Shown one piece after another: positions 60,260-64,000 of a stretch of 64,000 bases of DNA. Under the pieces are notes generated by a model. It searched no databases, had not been told where the DNA came from, and saw only the letters and a program-made list of their open reading frames with translations. The stretch comes from Euryodendron excelsum. Taxonomy: Eukaryota; Streptophyta; Magnoliopsida; Ericales; Pentaphylacaceae. Location: assembly GCA_033060915.1 (NCBI GenBank), contig CM065379.1, positions 33,864,818-33,928,817 of the forward strand, read 5' to 3'. Every line of letters begins with the position of its first letter. Positions within the stretch are counted from its first letter, which is position 1. A program made the translations under genes and the position numbers.

Positions 60260-62030
60260 GAAATTGATATGATGCATGATATGCAAGTGCAATAGAAAGA
60301 TTTGATTTGAAAATAGATTGGGAAATAGATTTGAAAAAAACTTGATTTGATTTGAAAAGAAATTTGAAGAGATAGATTTAATTTTGAAAGAAAGTTTTTA
60401 AGATTGGAAATAGAGATTTGGAAATAGAAATTTAGAATTGGAAGTTGGAAATAGATCATGGAATTGAAGATTTAAAAAAGGTAGTGGAATTGGAGATTTG
60501 GAAAAGGTTGTGACTGCACCCATGATGGTTGTCTACATATCCTTTTTGAGGAATCATGTCAGTTGTAGTTCAGACAAGAGTCCAATTGAAAATAGAAGAT
60601 TTTGATTGGAAGAAAGAAATTTTGATTTGGAATTCGAATTGGAAGATTAGGAAATCAGGATTGAACTTAGACCTAGAATTGAACTTGAAAGAGGATTTGA
60701 CCCTTGGAAGAGAACTTGGACTAGATTTGGAAAGATAGAGTTTTGGGAAACCTAGACTTAGGAAAGATGAAACTTAGGAAAGACTTAAGATTTAAGAAAG
60801 ATTTGACTCGAATGTTGGACTTGGAAGATTAGGGAAGGATTAGATTTAGAAAAGATTCAAATTATGAAAGTTTTGCTTTAGGAAAATTTCATTTTAGGAA
60901 AGTTTTGGTTTAGGAAAGTTTCCATAATGAAAAGTTTTATTTTACGAAAGATTCGAGTTAGGAAAATTTCAATTTGGAAATATTTTGAAATAGGAACGTT
61001 TGATTTAAGAAAAATTTGAAAGTTGGAAAATTTAGGATTTGAAAAAATTTCAAGTTTGAGTTTTGGAAATATTTGAAATTAGGAAAGGTTTGAGTTTAAG
61101 AAAGATTTGAAGATTTAGATTTGAAAAGTTGAAATTTGGAAAGATGCGGAATTAAGAAAGGTTGGAATTAGAGAAGATTTGGAAGCTTAAAGTTTAAGGA
61201 AAGATTTGAAAGTTCAATTTTTGAAAACTTAAGATTTAGGAAAGTAGGAGATTCGGAAGGATTTGAATTAGAAAAGATTTGGATTTTGTTTCTAAGAAGA
61301 AGTGTTTTGATTTTATTTTCAAAAACTGAGGATTGAATCTAGTTTCCTAAATGGAAGATTGGATTTGGCATGGATTTGGAAGGTGAAGTTTTAGAAACCT
61401 TAGATTTGGAAGACTATAGTTTTGACGTAGAAAAGAGGTTTTTGGAAACTTATGATTTTTGATGTAAAAGGGAGAGATTTTGAAAACCTAAGTTTTAAGG
61501 CAAGAGTGGAAATCATGTTTTGAGAAAGAAAATTACGGTTTCCTAATCGTGGGTTCTAGGGTTTGACTTGGGCTCTAAGAAAAGAGATTTTTGAAAAGTG
61601 AGTTTTTAAAAAGGGAGATTTTTGAAAGGAAATCCTAGAGAGGAGTTTTTAGAAAGCGAATTTTCTAAAGAAAGTTTTTCGAAAGGGATTTTGGAAAGTA
61701 AAACTTTGAGAGTTTTTGGAAATAAAGGTTTTGGAAGGAGATCTTAAAAAGGAGTTTTTGGAAAGGATTTTGAAAAGAGTTTTTTTAGGAAGGAGACCTA
61801 GGGAGCGTTTTTAGAAAGTGAATTTTGAAGAGAGCGTTTTGGAAAAGAGTTTTTAGGAAAGTGAGTTCCGTGAAGGGAAGTTTTAGAAAACAAATTTGGA
61901 AAGGAATTTTGAAAAGGAGATTTGAAGAGAATTTTTAGAAAGTGTATTGGAAAAGAGATTTTTTAGAAAGCGAGATTTGAAAAGAGAGTTTTTAGAAAGT
62001 ACATAAAATATCTCACTTTCCTAAAGCGAT
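60260..62030 (+). repeat. Long purine-rich, cytosine-poor low-complexity tract in LTR B
   Basis: For about 1.7 kb the + strand consists of variants of 'aggaaagatttgaa' and 'gagtttttagaaag', with very few C. It sits in the position of the tandem arrays of LTR A. Some reverse-strand frames here are Phe/Leu/Ser-rich artefacts. Confidence 0.8.
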
Positions 62031-63299
62031 TCTAACCATAAAAAGGTTAGAACCACTTTAAGATAGTGGGTTTTGAAAACAACAAAGATTTGAAAATATG
62101 GACCACATTGGTCACTTTAAATATAACACTTTTCTAAAGCAACCCTAGTCATGGAAATGCTAGAATCACTTTAGGATTGTGATTTTGAAAACAAATTTTG
62201 AAGAAAAAATTTTTAATGCAAGTTTTGCAAATGGTTTTGATGCAAGTTTTGAAAACAAGTTGGAAAATGAATTTTGGAGGAATGCAAGATCATGATATAC
62301 ACAATGCAAGTTGGGGTCATGAACATACAAGGTTAAAGGCTTCATCACATAATCAAGAGGGCCAAACTCACGTGGTCTCCGGTTAGACTAAAAGAAAGCC
62401 CCCAACACGGTGACCTCCAATAGCCTAATCCTGCACATGGAACGGGAAGTCCTTTGCTTCAAGCATGCAAGAAAGGGGGGGAAGAAGATGGGGGATTAAA
62501 ATAGAAGAAAACCCAAGTGGGTTCGGAGGGAGAAGAGAGAGGGGGAAGATGCATAAAATTAAATAGAGAGCCTACCTTGTATCTTCTTTATTTTGCTTTG
62601 CTTTGCACGCTTTGTTTTTCTTGCTTTGCTTCAGTCTTCGTCTTGATCTTCAGGAACTTTTCTTGATTTTTGAGAGTTTCGGGTTGCAGCACTTCAAGTC
62701 TTCAATGGAGGCTTTGGAGGCTAGTGTATGATTGTATGTGAGTGTATGAGAGTATATGAGAGCTAAGGTTTGTGTATAGGGGCTAGGGTTTGAAAAACCT
62801 AAAGAAAACTAGGGTTTAGGGAGGCTACGAGCTCTGTAGATTAAAGAGTAGAGTTTTTAGACTGAGTTTGCTGACTTATTTCAAACTGGAGGAGGCTTTG
62901 TATTTAGACTTGGCACTTGTTGCAGTGGCGTCAGGCAAAATTTTCTTCTAGCGCCACTTAGGAAAGTTTTTAAGTCGGCAAGCAACGTATCTTCAGAAGA
63001 TTTGGGCGCCTGTACTAGTGACTACCATGCAATTTTTAGCATGACTTTACTAGGAGTGGCTCCGGAAGGTCCGGGAATGATTTGAAGGGGCCGGGAATGA
63101 CCCGGAAGGCCGAAAAGGAACAGGAACACCTAGAATAAAGTCCCGGAAGTATTAGACTTGAAAAATGATAGTGGGATGTGTTGGAAAGGTTGACCAGGCC
63201 GTTAGGGGCAAAACGGTCAACCAGATCGAAAAGTTGCCGGGACGGACTCGGAACGTCCTGGAAGAAGACTCGAGGTTCGGAAACATTATTTAGAATGTC

Positions 63300-63640
63300 C
63301 TAGGAGGTTATCAGTTTGATACCCAGAGCTGATGTGGTCCAAAAAGGCGACCGGCCCACCAGGGGCAAAATAGTCATTTTGCATCTGGTTTGCCGAAATT
63401 GACTCAGAATAATCTAAAGAGATAATGAAAGGTCAGGAATACTATAAAAAGCATTCTCAGGAGGTTACCGGTTTGATACCCGGAGCCGGTGTGGTTCCCG
63501 GGACATTCGGATGCCTAGGGGCAAAACAGTCATCTTCACCAGAAAGTCTTGGAATTGGCCCGAAACTGACTAGAAGGTACTTAATCATGCCGGATTACCT
63601 TTAAGACAATCTTAGAAAGGTGGACTTACCATTCTGAGGA
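63300..63640 (+). repeat. About 160-bp direct repeats in LTR B
   Basis: 'ggtttgatacccagagc' near 63313 and 'ggtttgatacccggagcc' near 63472 each precede a 'ggggcaaaa(c/t)agtcat' block, giving a period of about 159. Confidence 0.7.
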
Positions 63641-64000
63641 CTTAGGTACTTTCTCGAGAAACGTGCCAGAAATGTCCCGAGGGGCAGTTTGATCATTTTC
63701 CACTGAAATGGGCTAGCAGGCACTGGTGTTGACCTGGGTTTTGAGTGTTTACTCTGACGGTTGCGATGTTTATGAGTGCTTCCGTTACTCTGACAGTTCG
63801 TGATCATTCCCGAGACTGCCTGATCTCGGGAAGTTGCTAGATGGACTTAGCGCCTGAGGAATCAACTTTCTCGAAAGGCGTGCTGAAACGGACATTTCTG
63901 CATTGGCGGGTTAGCAGGCACCAAAGGTGAACCATTCTACCATCTAGGGGACTTGGGGTCTCGTCTCGGTCGACAGGTTTGAAGGGACTTACCGTTCCGA

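Larger units (their letters stand above)
59739..64000. mobile_element. Giant LTR B, 5' part (runs off the window)
   Basis: It begins TGTCATGCCCAAA and then follows the same order of blocks as LTR A: 'gtgactaggtttgaa', 'gtcgccacctaactt', 'ggttacgtgtagggaagat', 'cggtacctacatgtct', 'acacggtgacctcc', 'gaaaggggggg', 'ggggcaaaacggtcaa'. The middle differs: where A has short tandem arrays, B has a long C-poor tract. The 3' end is outside the window, so it cannot be told whether it is solo or part of a full element. Confidence 0.65.

Noticed and set aside
1..64000. CRISPR array or bacterial operon
   Set aside because: The repeats are satellite- or LTR-type without unique spacers of constant length, and the genes have spliceosomal introns.

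Overview
The window looks like nuclear DNA from a eudicot plant, probably a woody species with a transposon-rich genome. The evidence is AT-rich introns with GT..AG borders, one plant-type gene spread over about 42.5 kb, an Au-type SINE, Helitrons, hAT-like and Copia elements, and very long LTRs. I cannot name the species. Nothing points to a prokaryotic or organellar source.

Layout. (1) 1-2890: a satellite-like tandem array (unit about 177 bp), split by a TG..CA element of 1.7 kb that is probably a solo LTR. (2) 3624-46151, + strand: a 19-exon gene for a 561-residue branched-chain-aminotransferase-like protein. It has an N-terminal sulfotransferase-like P-loop region and a C-terminal fold-type IV PLP aminotransferase. 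All exon phases agree and every intron is GT..AG. The introns carry most of the length: a 3.4 kb Helitron (intron 1), a 2.1 kb solo LTR and a TIR element (intron 3), a 6.9 kb hAT-like element holding a palindrome with arms of about 3 kb (intron 6), and an Au SINE (intron 16). (3) 46152-47927: the 3' end of that gene and a second SINE. (4) 47928-49026, - strand: an F-box/DUF295 (KIB1-like propeller) gene whose F-box end is out of frame twice. (5) 50059-64000: nested transposons. These are a mini-Helitron, a 5.1 kb giant solo LTR (A) next to a decayed Copia element, a 2.56 kb solo LTR inside the Copia RNase H region, and the start of a second giant LTR (B) that runs off the window.

Only two host genes are supported. 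They are on opposite strands and nothing links their functions. The most notable points are the intronic 3 kb-arm palindrome, which would be transcribed with its host gene; a possible alternative last exon of the aminotransferase gene; and the run of solo LTRs with perfect 5-bp target duplications. I found no convincing new multi-gene system.

Exon borders, target-site duplications and terminal repeats were read by eye from the sequence. Family names rest on remembered motifs, not on a database search.
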